Below are positions 18,536-28,049 of a stretch of 64,000 nt of DNA, piece after piece. This stretch comes from Mannheimia varigena. GTDB lineage: Bacteria; Pseudomonadota; Gammaproteobacteria; Enterobacterales; Pasteurellaceae. The notes beneath the pieces were generated by a model. That model searched no databases. It worked only from the letters and a program-made list of their open reading frames with translations, and was not told the DNA's origin. Both the position numbers and the translations under genes were made by a program. The stretch is taken from positions 744,001 through 808,000 of the forward strand of contig NZ_CP016226.1 of the NCBI RefSeq assembly GCF_013377235.1. The letters are read 5' to 3'. Position 1 is the first letter of the stretch. Every line of letters begins with the position of its first letter.

Positions 18536-21274
18536 CTATTTCTCCTGTTTTTTCAACGCAAAAGTTGCTAATGCAAGATAAACGGCGTAAATAACTGCGA
18601 GTGCCAAGTAAGGCTGGAGGAAATCGGCAAAGCCAAGTCCTTTGGTAAATCCACCTAAGCTGATTTGCTGGAACCAAGCCCCAGGGAAAATCTTTGAAAC
18701 CAGCTGCACATTTTCATCTAAACGAGATACAGGATACATCATTCCTGAGAAGTTAATAGTCGGTACAATTGAAATAATTGCGGCGGCAAAAATAGCAGCT
18801 ACTTGTGATTTCACAAAACTAGAAACCAATAAGCCAAAACCTGTTGAAGCACAAATTGCCAATAACACACCTAAGAACATTGCGGTTATTGAGCCTTTAA
18901 TCGGCACACCAAATACAAAAATAGCTGCCAGTACCATAATTAAATAGCTGATAAATGAGAGTGCGATATAAGGAAGCTGTTTGCCTAACAAAAACTGAAA
19001 TTGCGAAGCAGGCGATCCGTAGAGGTTCATAATTGTTCCCATCTCTTTTTCTCTTACCACACTAAGTGCGGTCATCATTGGCGGCACAAGCATCATTGCA
19101 AGCATAATAATACCCGGTGTCATCGCAAACACGCTTTTGAAATCTTGGTTGTAGATCATTCGAGGTTCGGTTACCGAAGGAATGCTTGCACTAATGCCAT
19201 TTTCTCTTAACATCTCTTGCATATATTGCCCAATAACGCCTTGTGCAGAGCCTCGTAAATTCTCTGCGGTACTTGGGAAAGCTCCATCAATAAATATTCC
19301 TACCTCAGGCATTCTTTGGGCTAAAAGATCCCGACCAAAATCAGACGGAATTTCTAATACCAGCTTTGCTGTACCTGTTTGGAGGCTGAGGTTTATCTCA
19401 TCTATCGAATAAATATTGTCTTGCCGAATAAAATAAGGCGAGCCGGAAAAGGCTTCAATCAATTTACGGCTTTCCGAACTATTATCGTGATCAAGCACGG
19501 TAAAATTTAATGGTCTAATATCAAAAGAAATACTCGACCCCATCGCCAACAACATTATCAATGGCCCAAGCAAAGCGAATAATAAGCGTATATTGTCTCT
19601 TAACAGTTCTTTCCCTTCACGCACGGCAAAAGTCCAGATAACACTTAACCCATTTGCAAAAAATTGCGGATTTTTGACCGCTTGTAGAGAGCTATTTTCC
19701 AGCTCTTCATTATCAACCGTTTCTTTCGGGGCGGTTACTTCATCATTTTGTTCTTCTAAATAGATAATAAAGGCTTCTTCAAGTGTTTTCGCATTCTTAC
19801 CTTGCCTTAATTCTTCAGGTGTACCAACGCCAAGTACTTTTCCTCTGTGCATAAAAGAAATACGATCGCAGCGAGCCGCCTCATTCATAAAGTGGGTAGT
19901 AACAAAAATGGTAATACGATCTTCTCTGGAAAGTTTAATTAAATACTCCCAAAACATATCACGGGCAGCCGGATCAACCCCAGAAGTAGGTTCATCCAAA
20001 ATCAACACTTCAGGTTTATGCAAACACGCAGCGGCAAGCTGTAAGCGTTGGCGAATACCAAGCGGTAAAGATAACGGTTTTTCTTCAGCTAAGTCAGCAA
20101 GATCAAATTGGTGCATTACATTATTAACGTAATGCGACCATTCGCTACGGGGAATTTGATACAATTTGGCGTGCAATTCAAGATTTTCACGCACGGTTAG
20201 CTCTTCATAAAGTGAAAATGCCTGCGACATATAACCAACCCGTTTTCGGGTGTCGATATTGCTCGCATCAATCGGCTGCCCAAGCAGTAATGCCGAGCCT
20301 TCGGTTGGCTCCAGCAAACCAGTTAGCATTTTCATTGTAGTGGATTTTCCACAGCCGTTAGAGCCTAAAAAGCCAAAAATCTCACCTTTCGGAATCACAA
20401 AGCTCACATTATCTACTGAAACAAAATCGCCAAATTTTTTGGTTAAACCTTCTGCCACAATAACAGGTGGTTCATCTTTTAACGGCTCAAAAGGCGGAAT
20501 AACCAAACCATCAACTACCCCTCGTTTTTCAGGTGGCAATAATTTGATATAGGCTTGTTCTAAATTTTGGCTGCCTGTTTCAGCAATAACAGCTTGAGTT
20601 GGTTTATCAACAATTAGCTTGCCATCGTCCATTGCCATGACATATTCAAACCCTTCGGCTTCATCAATATAGGCGGTGGCGATGATAACTGTCATATCTG
20701 GTGTTTCAACACGCAATTCTTCGACTAATTCCCAAAATTGGCGGCGTGAAAGTGGATCTACCCCTGTTGTTGGCTCATCTAAAATCAGTAATTCAGGGCT
20801 ATGCACCAACGCACAGCAAAGGCTGAGTTTTTGCTTCATTCCACCTGATAATTTGCCTGCTGCTCTATCGGCAAATGGCAACAGTCCCGTTGCTTTTAGC
20901 AAACGATGAATACGTGCTTTTCGCTGGCTTGGCGATAACCCGAACATTCGAGCGTGAAAATCAATATTTTCATAAATGGAAAGTGTAAGGTAGAGGTTTT
21001 TCCCTAACCCTTGCGGCATAAAAGCTACTTTATGGGTTAAGATATCTCGGTCTTTTGCTTTCGATACATCTAAACCAAACACCGAAATTTCTCCCTGCTG
21101 GAGAATTTTTACCCCAGTAATCAGCGAAAGTAGCGTAGATTTACCCACACCATCAGGGCCAATCAGCCCAACTGTTCTGCCTTTCGGAATTTCAAGCGAA
21201 ACATTATCAACCGCCACCGTGTTTTTATAAGTATGGCGAAGATTGCTAATTTTAACCGCAAGTTCAGTCATCAT
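18536..21274 (-). CDS. rbbA: Double-ATPase ABC exporter with fused permease (RbbA-like)
   Basis: This 912-residue protein joins two ABC ATPase domains to one ABC-2 permease domain, the same architecture and length as E. coli RbbA, which was reported as a ribosome-associated ATPase but sits in an exporter operon. First ATPase (about 1-245): Walker A GPDGVGKS and signature LSGGMKQ with DEPTTGVD. Second (about 270-510): GSNGCGKS, a degenerate signature LPLGIRQR, and DEPTSGVD. The permease part (about 555-905) contains VVREKEMGTIMNLYGSP. The start codon follows immediately after the stop of the membrane-fusion gene. Role inferred from operon: an ATP-driven efflux system of unknown substrate. Confidence 0.93.
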   Translation of the reverse strand: MMTELAVKISNLRHTYKNTVAVDNVSLEIPKGRTVGLIGPDGVGKSTLLSLITGVKILQQGEISVFGLDVSKAKDRDILTHKVAFMPQGLGKNLYLTLSIYENIDFHARMFGLSPSQRKARIHRLLKATGLLPFADRAAGKLSGGMKQKLSLCCALVHSPELLILDEPTTGVDPLSRRQFWELVEELRVETPDMTVIIATAYIDEAEGFEYVMAMDDGKLIVDKPTQAVIAETGSQNLEQAYIKLLPPEKRGVVDGLVIPPFEPLKDEPPVIVAEGLTKKFGDFVSVDNVSFVIPKGEIFGFLGSNGCGKSTTMKMLTGLLEPTEGSALLLGQPIDASNIDTRKRVGYMSQAFSLYEELTVRENLELHAKLYQIPRSEWSHYVNNVMHQFDLADLAEEKPLSLPLGIRQRLQLAAACLHKPEVLILDEPTSGVDPAARDMFWEYLIKLSREDRITIFVTTHFMNEAARCDRISFMHRGKVLGVGTPEELRQGKNAKTLEEAFIIYLEEQNDEVTAPKETVDNEELENSSLQAVKNPQFFANGLSVIWTFAVREGKELLRDNIRLLFALLGPLIMLLAMGSSISFDIRPLNFTVLDHDNSSESRKLIEAFSGSPYFIRQDNIYSIDEINLSLQTGTAKLVLEIPSDFGRDLLAQRMPEVGIFIDGAFPSTAENLRGSAQGVIGQYMQEMLRENGISASIPSVTEPRMIYNQDFKSVFAMTPGIIMLAMMLVPPMMTALSVVREKEMGTIMNLYGSPASQFQFLLGKQLPYIALSFISYLIMVLAAIFVFGVPIKGSITAMFLGVLLAICASTGFGLLVSSFVKSQVAAIFAAAIISIVPTINFSGMMYPVSRLDENVQLVSKIFPGAWFQQISLGGFTKGLGFADFLQPYLALAVIYAVYLALATFALKKQEK

Positions 21275-22336
21275 TCATCGGCTCTCTGGCAGTTTTACAG
21301 ATAAGGTTTCAGGCCAATCGACGCTGTCGTCATATTTCACATAGCCCATTGCGGTCATTCCACCCTTGAAAAAGCCAGCATATTGTTGGGCGATGTCCTC
21401 TGGAATTTGGAGCTTCACTTTAAACATTAATTTTGTGCGTTCTTCCAATGTTTCCACCGATTTTGGCGTAAATTGGGCTTCACTCGCCACATAACCGATA
21501 TGTGCTGGGAAAACATAGTCTGTACCATCAATTTTAATGCGAGCTTCTTCGCCTATTTTGACATTATTTGATTGATGGGCAGGTAAAAATACATTTAAGT
21601 AAACATCTTTAGTATCCAGCAAACTAATAACTTTTGCCCCCATACCGACCACATTACCCACATCAACAATGCGGTACTCTACTCTGCCTGCAATTGGTGC
21701 TTTAATTAACATATCATCATTTTGTGAAGTTGCTTGGTTGGCTGCTGCTTCAGCTTGATTAACCGTTGCTTCTGCTTGAGAAATCACTGCCTTTGCTTGA
21801 TTAACTGCCGCCTGAGCTTCTGCTCTTGCTGCTTTTGCGGTTTCAACTGCCGCTAAAGCTGCTTTATGAGCCGCTTGTCGGCGTTCTAGTTCACTGGCAG
21901 AAACTAAGTTTTCACGGCGTAATTTTCTTGCATTATCTAATTCTAATTTAGCAACAGAGACTTGCTGTTGCTGGGCACTCATTTCCGCTGAAGCTCGAGC
22001 CACTGCTTCTTCTGCACGTAATTTTTGAGCTTTGGCACTTTCTACTTGAGCTTTCGCAGCGGAAATTTGAGCCTCTGCGGAAGTTACCTGGCTTTGTGAT
22101 TGCGTAGAAGAAAAGCGTACAAGCGGTTGATTTTTCTCAACGTTTTGCCCCTCTTTAACTAAAATTTCTTCTACTTTTCCTGCATAAAGGGTTGCAACAT
22201 CTAAACGTTCTAACTCCAAGCGTCCATTTACTGCAACAATTCCTGACAATTCCGTACGTTCATCCTGTATTTGCTGCCACAAATAAGCCCCACCTGCGAC
22301 AAAAAAAATCAAAGTTGCAATTAATAATTTCTTCAT
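21275..22336 (-). CDS. yhiI: HlyD-family membrane fusion protein (YhiI-like)
   Basis: A periplasmic adaptor that links the inner-membrane ABC exporter to the outer-membrane channel. The 353-residue protein has an N-terminal signal anchor (about residues 3-18), a lipoyl half-domain (AGKVEEILVKEGQNVEKNQPL), a long Ala/Glu/Gln-rich coiled-coil hairpin (about residues 80-200), the second lipoyl half (MLIKAPIAGRVEYRIVDVGNV) and a beta-barrel domain. It is the first gene of a four-gene operon (adaptor, double ATPase, permease, outer-membrane lipoprotein), diverging from a TetR regulator. Confidence 0.93.
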   Translation of the reverse strand: MKKLLIATLIFFVAGGAYLWQQIQDERTELSGIVAVNGRLELERLDVATLYAGKVEEILVKEGQNVEKNQPLVRFSSTQSQSQVTSAEAQISAAKAQVESAKAQKLRAEEAVARASAEMSAQQQQVSVAKLELDNARKLRRENLVSASELERRQAAHKAALAAVETAKAARAEAQAAVNQAKAVISQAEATVNQAEAAANQATSQNDDMLIKAPIAGRVEYRIVDVGNVVGMGAKVISLLDTKDVYLNVFLPAHQSNNVKIGEEARIKIDGTDYVFPAHIGYVASEAQFTPKSVETLEERTKLMFKVKLQIPEDIAQQYAGFFKGGMTAMGYVKYDDSVDWPETLSVKLPESR

Positions 22337-22393
22337 CTTTTACCCTTATAATCTATCTAACTGGTCTGAAGTGTAAAAAAATAGCTTCCTATT

Positions 22394-22454
22394 AGCAACC
22401 ACCAAAAAGCGATAAAATGTTGTCTAATAATACAAAACACCATAAAATGTTGCT
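22394..22454. promoter_or_regulatory. Candidate operator between exporter operon and tetR
   Basis: The divergent region carries two copies of ATAAAATGTTG (22412-22422 and 22442-22452) spaced exactly 30 bases apart, flanked by AGCAAC (22394-22399) and its complement GTTGCT (22449-22454). Such repeats between a TetR gene and its target operon suggest binding sites; binding is inferred, not known. Confidence 0.4.
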
Positions 22455-22478
22455 TATTTACAATGGTTAGTAGGAAAT

Positions 22479-23033
22479 ATGAAAAAAGAAGATCCTAGAA
22501 TTACCCGCACAAAAGAGATTATCCACCAAGCTTTCATTACAACGCTTGAAAAGCAAGATTATGATGACATTACGGTGCAAGATATCTTAGATAATGCCAA
22601 CATTAACCGCTCTACTTTTTATAAGCATTACTTAAATAAAGACCATTTGGCAACCGATATTATCGAAAAACTCAAACACCAATCCCTTCTTCCTCTTCTT
22701 GAAGAACGCTTTAGTACCCCCACTCTGGAATTTGCAATAAAAGCAGCCCCTGTGATTAATACGCTTCGCCACACATTACAGGCATTATGGAAAATTGATA
22801 CCCACCGTATTAGCTTAAAAAGGCAAATTCAAGAAGAAGTAAAAAAGAAATATATTGATGTTATATCAACACGAAAAAGTCTTGACGATATTGATGCTGA
22901 GTTTCAAGGTAAACTCTTTGCAACGCTTTCTATTGCAATGATGGAACATATTGTGATGTCAGATAATCCAGTCGATCCGATGGTAATACAAACTAATCTA
23001 CAAGAAGTGCTTTCTTATTTTAGTTTGGAATAA
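22479..23033 (+). CDS. TetR/AcrR family transcriptional regulator
   Basis: A 184-residue DNA-binding regulator. The N-terminal helix-turn-helix is clear: TRTKEIIHQAFITTLEKQDYDDITVQDIL followed by INRSTFYKHYLNKDHL (about residues 10-60), the classic TetR N-domain. The C-terminal ligand and dimer domain is not similar to anything I recognise and resembles the TetR_C_33-like group found near ABC-2 transporters. It diverges from the adaptor-ATPase-permease operon, so it most likely represses that operon, possibly responding to the exported compound. Ribosome binding site TAGGAAA precedes the ATG. Confidence 0.9.
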   Translation: MKKEDPRITRTKEIIHQAFITTLEKQDYDDITVQDILDNANINRSTFYKHYLNKDHLATDIIEKLKHQSLLPLLEERFSTPTLEFAIKAAPVINTLRHTLQALWKIDTHRISLKRQIQEEVKKKYIDVISTRKSLDDIDAEFQGKLFATLSIAMMEHIVMSDNPVDPMVIQTNLQEVLSYFSLE

Positions 23034-23149
23034 CAATCTGTTTTACAAAAAAATCTAATTTATTTCATTTAGTTATAAGCACTTACTCAAAAAGTCAGTA
23101 AACTGCTTGAGTTTATTCTATTATTCTTATCTTTTAATTAGGAAATTTT

Positions 23150-24046
23150 ATGTCAATCACGATATTAGACGGCGGAATGAGCCGTGAATTAATGCGTCGC
23201 AACGCCCCTTTCCATCAGCCCGAATGGTCTGCTGCCGCTTTGTATGAAGGTCCGCACTTTGTGCAAGCCGTTCACGAAGATTTTATTGCTCATGGAGCAG
23301 AAGTGATTACTACTGATAGCTATGCCGTTGTGCCTTTTCACATTGGCGAGAAACGTTTTGCCGCTGATGGCAAAAGTTTGGCTGATTTGGCTGGTCGTCT
23401 TGCTAAACAAGCGGTCAAAAATTCCGGAAATTTTGCAACTCAAATTGCAGGTTCTCTCCCTCCAATGTTTGGTTCTTACCGAGCTGATCTGATTAAAATG
23501 GAACGTTTTGCAGAAATTGCTCAACCGTTAATTGATGGGCTTTCGCCTTATGTGGATGTTTGGTTATGCGAAACGCAAAGTGCGATTATTGAGCCAATTT
23601 CAATCAAAGCACTATTACCAAAAGATAACCGCCCTTTATGGGTTTCGTTCACGCTTATTGATGATGAACCAACCACAGAGCCAAAATTACGCTCAGGTGA
23701 AGCGGTAAAACAAGCCGTTGAAGAAATGGTAGCATTAGGCGTTCAGGCAATTTTATTTAACTGTTGCCAACCCGAAGTGATTGGCGAAGCCTTAGCAGTT
23801 ACGCAAAAAATGTTAGCTGAACTCAATGCAACTCATATCCGCACAGGAGCTTATGCTAATGCGTTTGCACCTCAGCCCAAAGATGCAACCGCTAATGACG
23901 GCTTAGATGAGGTTCGCAAAGATTTAGATCCGAATGCTTATTTAGCGTGGGCCAAAAAATGGACGGAGCAAGGGGCAACCATTATCGGTGGTTGTTGCGG
24001 TATCGGTGTGGAATATATTGAAACACTGGCAAAAAATTTAAAGTAA
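23150..24046 (+). CDS. mmuM: Homocysteine S-methyltransferase family protein
   Basis: A zinc-dependent enzyme of the homocysteine S-methyltransferase family, which in E. coli (MmuM) makes methionine from homocysteine using S-methylmethionine or SAM as donor. The 298-residue protein has ILDGGMSRELMRRN at the N-terminus, and the three zinc cysteines in NCC (about residue 203) and GGCCGIG (about residues 276-282). A good ribosome binding site AGGAAAT precedes the ATG. It is 9 bases upstream of an APC permease gene, mirroring the E. coli mmuPM pair, although the permease looks like a different subgroup. Methyl donor is therefore inferred. Confidence 0.85.
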   Translation: MSITILDGGMSRELMRRNAPFHQPEWSAAALYEGPHFVQAVHEDFIAHGAEVITTDSYAVVPFHIGEKRFAADGKSLADLAGRLAKQAVKNSGNFATQIAGSLPPMFGSYRADLIKMERFAEIAQPLIDGLSPYVDVWLCETQSAIIEPISIKALLPKDNRPLWVSFTLIDDEPTTEPKLRSGEAVKQAVEEMVALGVQAILFNCCQPEVIGEALAVTQKMLAELNATHIRTGAYANAFAPQPKDATANDGLDEVRKDLDPNAYLAWAKKWTEQGATIIGGCCGIGVEYIETLAKNLK

Positions 24047-24055
24047 GGAATAGCA

Positions 24056-25468
24056 ATGTCAAATAAAAAAATCGGATTAATTTCCCTTACTGCTCTCGTA
24101 TTAAGCTCAATGATCGGCTCGGGTATTTTCAGCTTACCGCAAAATATGGCGGAAGTTGCTGGGGCGGAAGCGATCACTATTGGTTGGTTAATCACCGGTG
24201 TGGGGATCATCTTTTTAGGCTTATCATTCTTCTTTATCTCAAGACTTCGCCCCGACCTAGACGGCGGCATCTACACCTACGCCCGTGAAGGTTTTGGCGA
24301 TCTAATGGGCTTTATGTCGGCTTGGGGCTACTGGCTTTGTGCCACCATCGGGATTGTCGGCTATTTAACCGTTGCTTTTGAGGGCTTGGGCGTATTCACC
24401 GATAACGAAAGCACGGTGATTTTCGGGCAAGGCAACACGCTTGCCGCATTCATTGGCTCATCAATCATCGTTTGGCTGGTGCACGCTTTGATTGCCGGTG
24501 GTATTAAAGAAGCTGCGTTTGTAAACCTAATTGCGACCTTTGTGAAAGTGGCTCCGCTTATTCTTTTCATCGCTCTTGGGCTTTGGTATTTCGATGTGGA
24601 GGTGTTCAATGCCGATGTAAAAGCCACGGCATTAAACAATAGCATCAGCGATCAGGTCAAAAGCACAATGCTGATTACCTTGTGGGTATTTACCGGGGTA
24701 GAAGGGGCTTCGGTGCTCTCTGCTCACGCTAAAAAACGTTCAGACGTTGGCCTGGCAACTGTGCTTGGCATTGTGATTGCCCTCTGTTTATATGTGGCGA
24801 TCACCATTCTTTCACTTGGGATCTTACCTCGTGAAACCATTGCGAATATGGCGAATCCATCAATGGGACCGCTACTTGATGCTATGATGGGCCCGACCGG
24901 CAAAGTGATCATCACCGCTTGTTTGATCGTCTCCGTATTAGCTTCTTACATTAGCTGGACAATGTACTCCGCCGAAGTGCCTTATCGTGGCTCGAAAAAC
25001 GGGGCTTTCCCGAAAATCTTAGACAAGCTCAATGAAAACGGCACGCCGATTAATTCCCTTTGGTTCACCGGTTTTGTGGTTCAGCTCTGCCTGGTGTTGG
25101 TGTTCGTTTTTGAGCAAAGTTACAACACCTTGCTGCTCATCTCCACCTCGATGATTCTAATTCCTTACTTCCTCATCGGGGCGTACTTATTCAAGCTCTC
25201 CATCCAAACCAATGCTGCGTGGTACATCAAACTCACCGGTTTTATGGCAGCTGCTTACGGTTTATGGATTGTGTATGCTGCAGGTTTGGAATACTTACTG
25301 CTCTCAGTCGTGCTCTATGTACCGGGGATTTTGTTATACCTCTACTCAAACTACAAATTCCACGGCAAACTCACGCTTTTCACTTTCGAGAAAGTGATTT
25401 TGGCACTCTTGCTGGTGATTTTTGGCTATGCCTTCATTGAATTGCCAGCTCTGTTAGCGGAAGGCTAA
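24056..25468 (+). CDS. APC-family amino acid permease/antiporter
   Basis: A 470-residue inner membrane transporter with about 12 helices. It starts ISLTALVLSSMIGSGIFSLPQ, the APC glycine-rich first helix, and its overall sequence (DLDGGIYTYAREGFGDLMGF; WVFTGVEGASVLSAHAKKRSDVG) is like the basic amino acid/polyamine antiporter group that includes arginine:ornithine exchangers. Neither arginine deiminase nor ornithine genes are adjacent; instead it is coupled to a homocysteine methyltransferase gene. It could import S-methylmethionine or another donor for that enzyme, or exchange basic amino acids. Ends at an inverted-USS terminator. Confidence 0.8.
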   Translation: MSNKKIGLISLTALVLSSMIGSGIFSLPQNMAEVAGAEAITIGWLITGVGIIFLGLSFFFISRLRPDLDGGIYTYAREGFGDLMGFMSAWGYWLCATIGIVGYLTVAFEGLGVFTDNESTVIFGQGNTLAAFIGSSIIVWLVHALIAGGIKEAAFVNLIATFVKVAPLILFIALGLWYFDVEVFNADVKATALNNSISDQVKSTMLITLWVFTGVEGASVLSAHAKKRSDVGLATVLGIVIALCLYVAITILSLGILPRETIANMANPSMGPLLDAMMGPTGKVIITACLIVSVLASYISWTMYSAEVPYRGSKNGAFPKILDKLNENGTPINSLWFTGFVVQLCLVLVFVFEQSYNTLLLISTSMILIPYFLIGAYLFKLSIQTNAAWYIKLTGFMAAAYGLWIVYAAGLEYLLLSVVLYVPGILLYLYSNYKFHGKLTLFTFEKVILALLLVIFGYAFIELPALLAEG

Positions 25469-25487
25469 TTGGTAAATTTCAGATAGA

Positions 25488-25519
25488 AAACGACCGCTTG
25501 TGTAAGCGGTCATTTTTTT
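25488..25519 (+). terminator. Terminator after the APC permease, inverted USS pair
   Basis: GACCGCTT (25492-25499) pairs with AAGCGGTC (25504-25511) around GTGT and is followed by ATTTTTTT. Confidence 0.82.
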
Positions 25520-25562
25520 GCTATTCTTTGCGAAAATCTCGAAAAATAAAAAGGAAAATCCT

Positions 25563-26786
25563 ATGCAAACCTACCAAAACAAAGCCCTCTGCCGAGTACG
25601 AACCATCACCTTATTTCTCAGCCTCACCAAAGATAAATCGCAATGGGAAACCGCATTAAAATCAGCCAAAGCAGAGTTTGATTTACTTGTGCCAGCTATC
25701 CAAAACCAAGGTTATACACTTCAATCTATCCGCATCGTGACTAACGGTTTTGGCGAATATTTAGACTTAACCAACATCGACACGGCAAAACAAGATCTGG
25801 CTTATCTGAAAAATTTATTGAGCGAATTAAACGACAGCGGACTGCGGATCCGCTTTGCGATTGGGGAAGCCAAAACGCCACAAGAAATTGCTCTACTGCC
25901 TGAACTGATCTTAAATTATGGGGATTTATCTAACGCTTGCGTCAATATTGAATGCGATGAATTTGGTATTTTAGATAACGACAAAATTTTACAATCTGCC
26001 CAAATTGTACAAAAAATTGCAGAAATCACTCCTCGAGGCGAAGGGAATTTTAACTTCACCGTCAATTTCAATTGCAAGCCATTTATTCCTTATTTTCCAG
26101 CCAGTTACCACGAAAGTGCCTTACCAAACAGCTTTGTGATTGGGCTCGAAACGCCGGATTTATTGGTTGCCGTGTTAAAAGAGGTAGAGAAAACCAAGCA
26201 CAACGATTTTTACCGTCAGTGTTATGAAGCGATGGCTCAGGCATTGCAATATCACGTCGACGAAGTGCTAGAAGCGGTAAAATCGGTGCAATCCTCACTG
26301 AAATTTGAATTTGCCGGCATTGATAGCTCTGCCGCTCCGTCTAAAAACTGTGCCTCGATGACGGAAGTGTACGAATTAATGGGAGTCCCATATTTTGGAG
26401 CAGCTGGCACGGTTGAGGCTTCATCGCTGCTCACCAAAGTGTTTAAATCCGTCAAAAATGTACCGCTTATCGGCTTTTCCGGCTTAATGCTTGCCGTTAC
26501 CGAAGATTTAGGGTTAGCCGCTGGTACACAAAAAGAGCAATTTGATATTCGAGCCTTACTCACTTACAGTGCAGTATGCGGCATAGGGCTAGACACCGTA
26601 CCGATTTCATCTGAAGCCAGCATTGAACAAATTGCCGCATTAATGCGAGATACTGGCACAATGGCATTCAGACTTAATAAACCACTTACTGTGCGAGTTT
26701 TCCCAATTCCTAACAAAAAAGCCGGAGACCTCACCGAATTTGAAAGCGATGATTTATGCAACTGCCGGATTTTGGCTGTGCCATAA
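25563..26786 (+). CDS. DUF711 family protein
   Basis: A 407-residue cytosolic protein of the DUF711 family, whose function is not established; the longer relatives are named UPF0210. Features typical of the family are RTITLF near the N-terminus, GEGNFNFTVNFN mid-protein, and GIDSSAAPSKNCASMTEVYELMG about residue 265. A longer frame starts at 25518, but that lies within the upstream terminator; the ATG at 25563 has AAGGAAAAT just before it. It stands alone between two USS-hairpin terminators, so no partner can be deduced from position. Confidence 0.82.
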   Translation: MQTYQNKALCRVRTITLFLSLTKDKSQWETALKSAKAEFDLLVPAIQNQGYTLQSIRIVTNGFGEYLDLTNIDTAKQDLAYLKNLLSELNDSGLRIRFAIGEAKTPQEIALLPELILNYGDLSNACVNIECDEFGILDNDKILQSAQIVQKIAEITPRGEGNFNFTVNFNCKPFIPYFPASYHESALPNSFVIGLETPDLLVAVLKEVEKTKHNDFYRQCYEAMAQALQYHVDEVLEAVKSVQSSLKFEFAGIDSSAAPSKNCASMTEVYELMGVPYFGAAGTVEASSLLTKVFKSVKNVPLIGFSGLMLAVTEDLGLAAGTQKEQFDIRALLTYSAVCGIGLDTVPISSEASIEQIAALMRDTGTMAFRLNKPLTVRVFPIPNKKAGDLTEFESDDLCNCRILAVP

Positions 26787-26816
26787 AAAATTAAAAATAT
26801 AGGATGAAAAAAATAG

Positions 26817-26847
26817 AATGACCGCTTGTGTAAGCGGTCATTTTTTT
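26817..26847. terminator. Terminator between DUF711 gene and amiB, inverted USS pair
   Basis: AATGACCGCTT (26817-26827) pairs with AAGCGGTCATT (26832-26842) around GTGT, followed by TTTTT. It separates convergent genes. Confidence 0.85.
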
Positions 26848-26869
26848 CGGATTTTTTGCAAAAGCGAAT

Positions 26870-28033
26870 TTACTTCACCTTCAACTTTTTACCCACCGTA
26901 ATCTGATAATTTTTCAGATTATTCAGCTCACTAATTTTTTGCGGGGTTGTGCCGTACGCTCTGGCAATGGAGTAAACGGTTTCGTCTTGTTGAACAATGT
27001 GGTAGCCATTATTTGAGGTTTTAATCTCCTTTTTAGATGAAGATTTTTCGTCCTTATTTTTCGACTCTTTTACTTTTTCTTTAGCAGACTTTTCTTTAGC
27101 TGCTCGCTCTTTCTTCTTATCCACACTGCTGCTTTGTTCTTTCTTCGTGGCTTTTTGGTTTTCTTCCTTCACTTTTTTAGAATCGGTTTTAGCGGATTTT
27201 TCCTCTTTTTTACTCACTTCTTTCTTCTCATTTTTATCCAATGTCTTACTTAAATTTGTTGAAGTTGAAAGCCCACTTTTCGCACGATAAGCTACTAATC
27301 CTTGATAAATTACTCGAGCTAGCTGTTTACGATAATTTGCACTCGCTAATTTTGCCTCTTCTGTTGAATTAGATAAAAACCCCGTTTCAACTAATACTGA
27401 GGGAATATCAGGTGAACGCAATACACTCAAACTTGCGTGTTGCGGAGAAGATTTAGCCAATGCTGCAATACCAGCCATTTTGCTTAATATGCTTTTGCCT
27501 AATTCATAACCTGCACGCTGAGAATGTGAAAACTGTAAATCTAACACTGTTTGATTTAAATAACGCTCTTTATTTGCAGATAGCACGGCACCCGCACCAC
27601 CAAGCAATTCAGATTGCTTTTCGTGATCTTCTAACCATTTTCCCATTTCATCACTAGCACGGCTATTAGAAAGCACCCAAACAGAAGCACCTTTTAAAGA
27701 ATCACCTCTCGGTGAAGAATCTGCGTGAATAGAAACCAATAGATCTGCACGATGTTTACGCGCAATTTCGGTACGCTGCGGCAGTTGAATAAAGTAATCG
27801 CCTGAGCGTGTCATTACTGCTTTAAAATTTGGATCTGCGTCTAATAATGCTTTTAGCTCTTTAGAAATAGAAAGTGTTACATTTTTTTCAAGAAGTCCTA
27901 AGTTTTTACCAATTGCCCCCGGATCTTTTCCTCCATGCCCTGCATCAATCACCACTACCGTTTTTGCAAAACTGGAAAAACTGAATATGCTTAATGCACC
28001 AAAAACAATATATTGGATAACCTTCTTCATCAC
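26870..28033 (-). CDS. amiB: N-acetylmuramoyl-L-alanine amidase (AmiB-type) with LysM
   Basis: A periplasmic zinc amidase that cleaves the peptide stem from peptidoglycan, usually during daughter-cell separation. The 387-residue precursor has a Sec signal peptide (cleavage after about residue 23, SSFA-K), an Amidase_3 domain with zinc motifs [13 protein letters not shown] and VSIHADS and catalytic Glu in [10 protein letters not shown], a Lys/Glu/Ser-rich linker (about residues 245-335), and a C-terminal LysM domain ([18 protein letters not shown]). The adjacent upstream gene is tsaE, as in the E. coli tsaE-amiB pair; mutL does not follow here. Confidence 0.93.
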   Translation of the reverse strand: MMKKVIQYIVFGALSIFSFSSFAKTVVVIDAGHGGKDPGAIGKNLGLLEKNVTLSISKELKALLDADPNFKAVMTRSGDYFIQLPQRTEIARKHRADLLVSIHADSSPRGDSLKGASVWVLSNSRASDEMGKWLEDHEKQSELLGGAGAVLSANKERYLNQTVLDLQFSHSQRAGYELGKSILSKMAGIAALAKSSPQHASLSVLRSPDIPSVLVETGFLSNSTEEAKLASANYRKQLARVIYQGLVAYRAKSGLSTSTNLSKTLDKNEKKEVSKKEEKSAKTDSKKVKEENQKATKKEQSSSVDKKKERAAKEKSAKEKVKESKNKDEKSSSKKEIKTSNNGYHIVQQDETVYSIARAYGTTPQKISELNNLKNYQITVGKKLKVK

Positions 28034-28049
28034 CTTCCCTACAAGCGAT

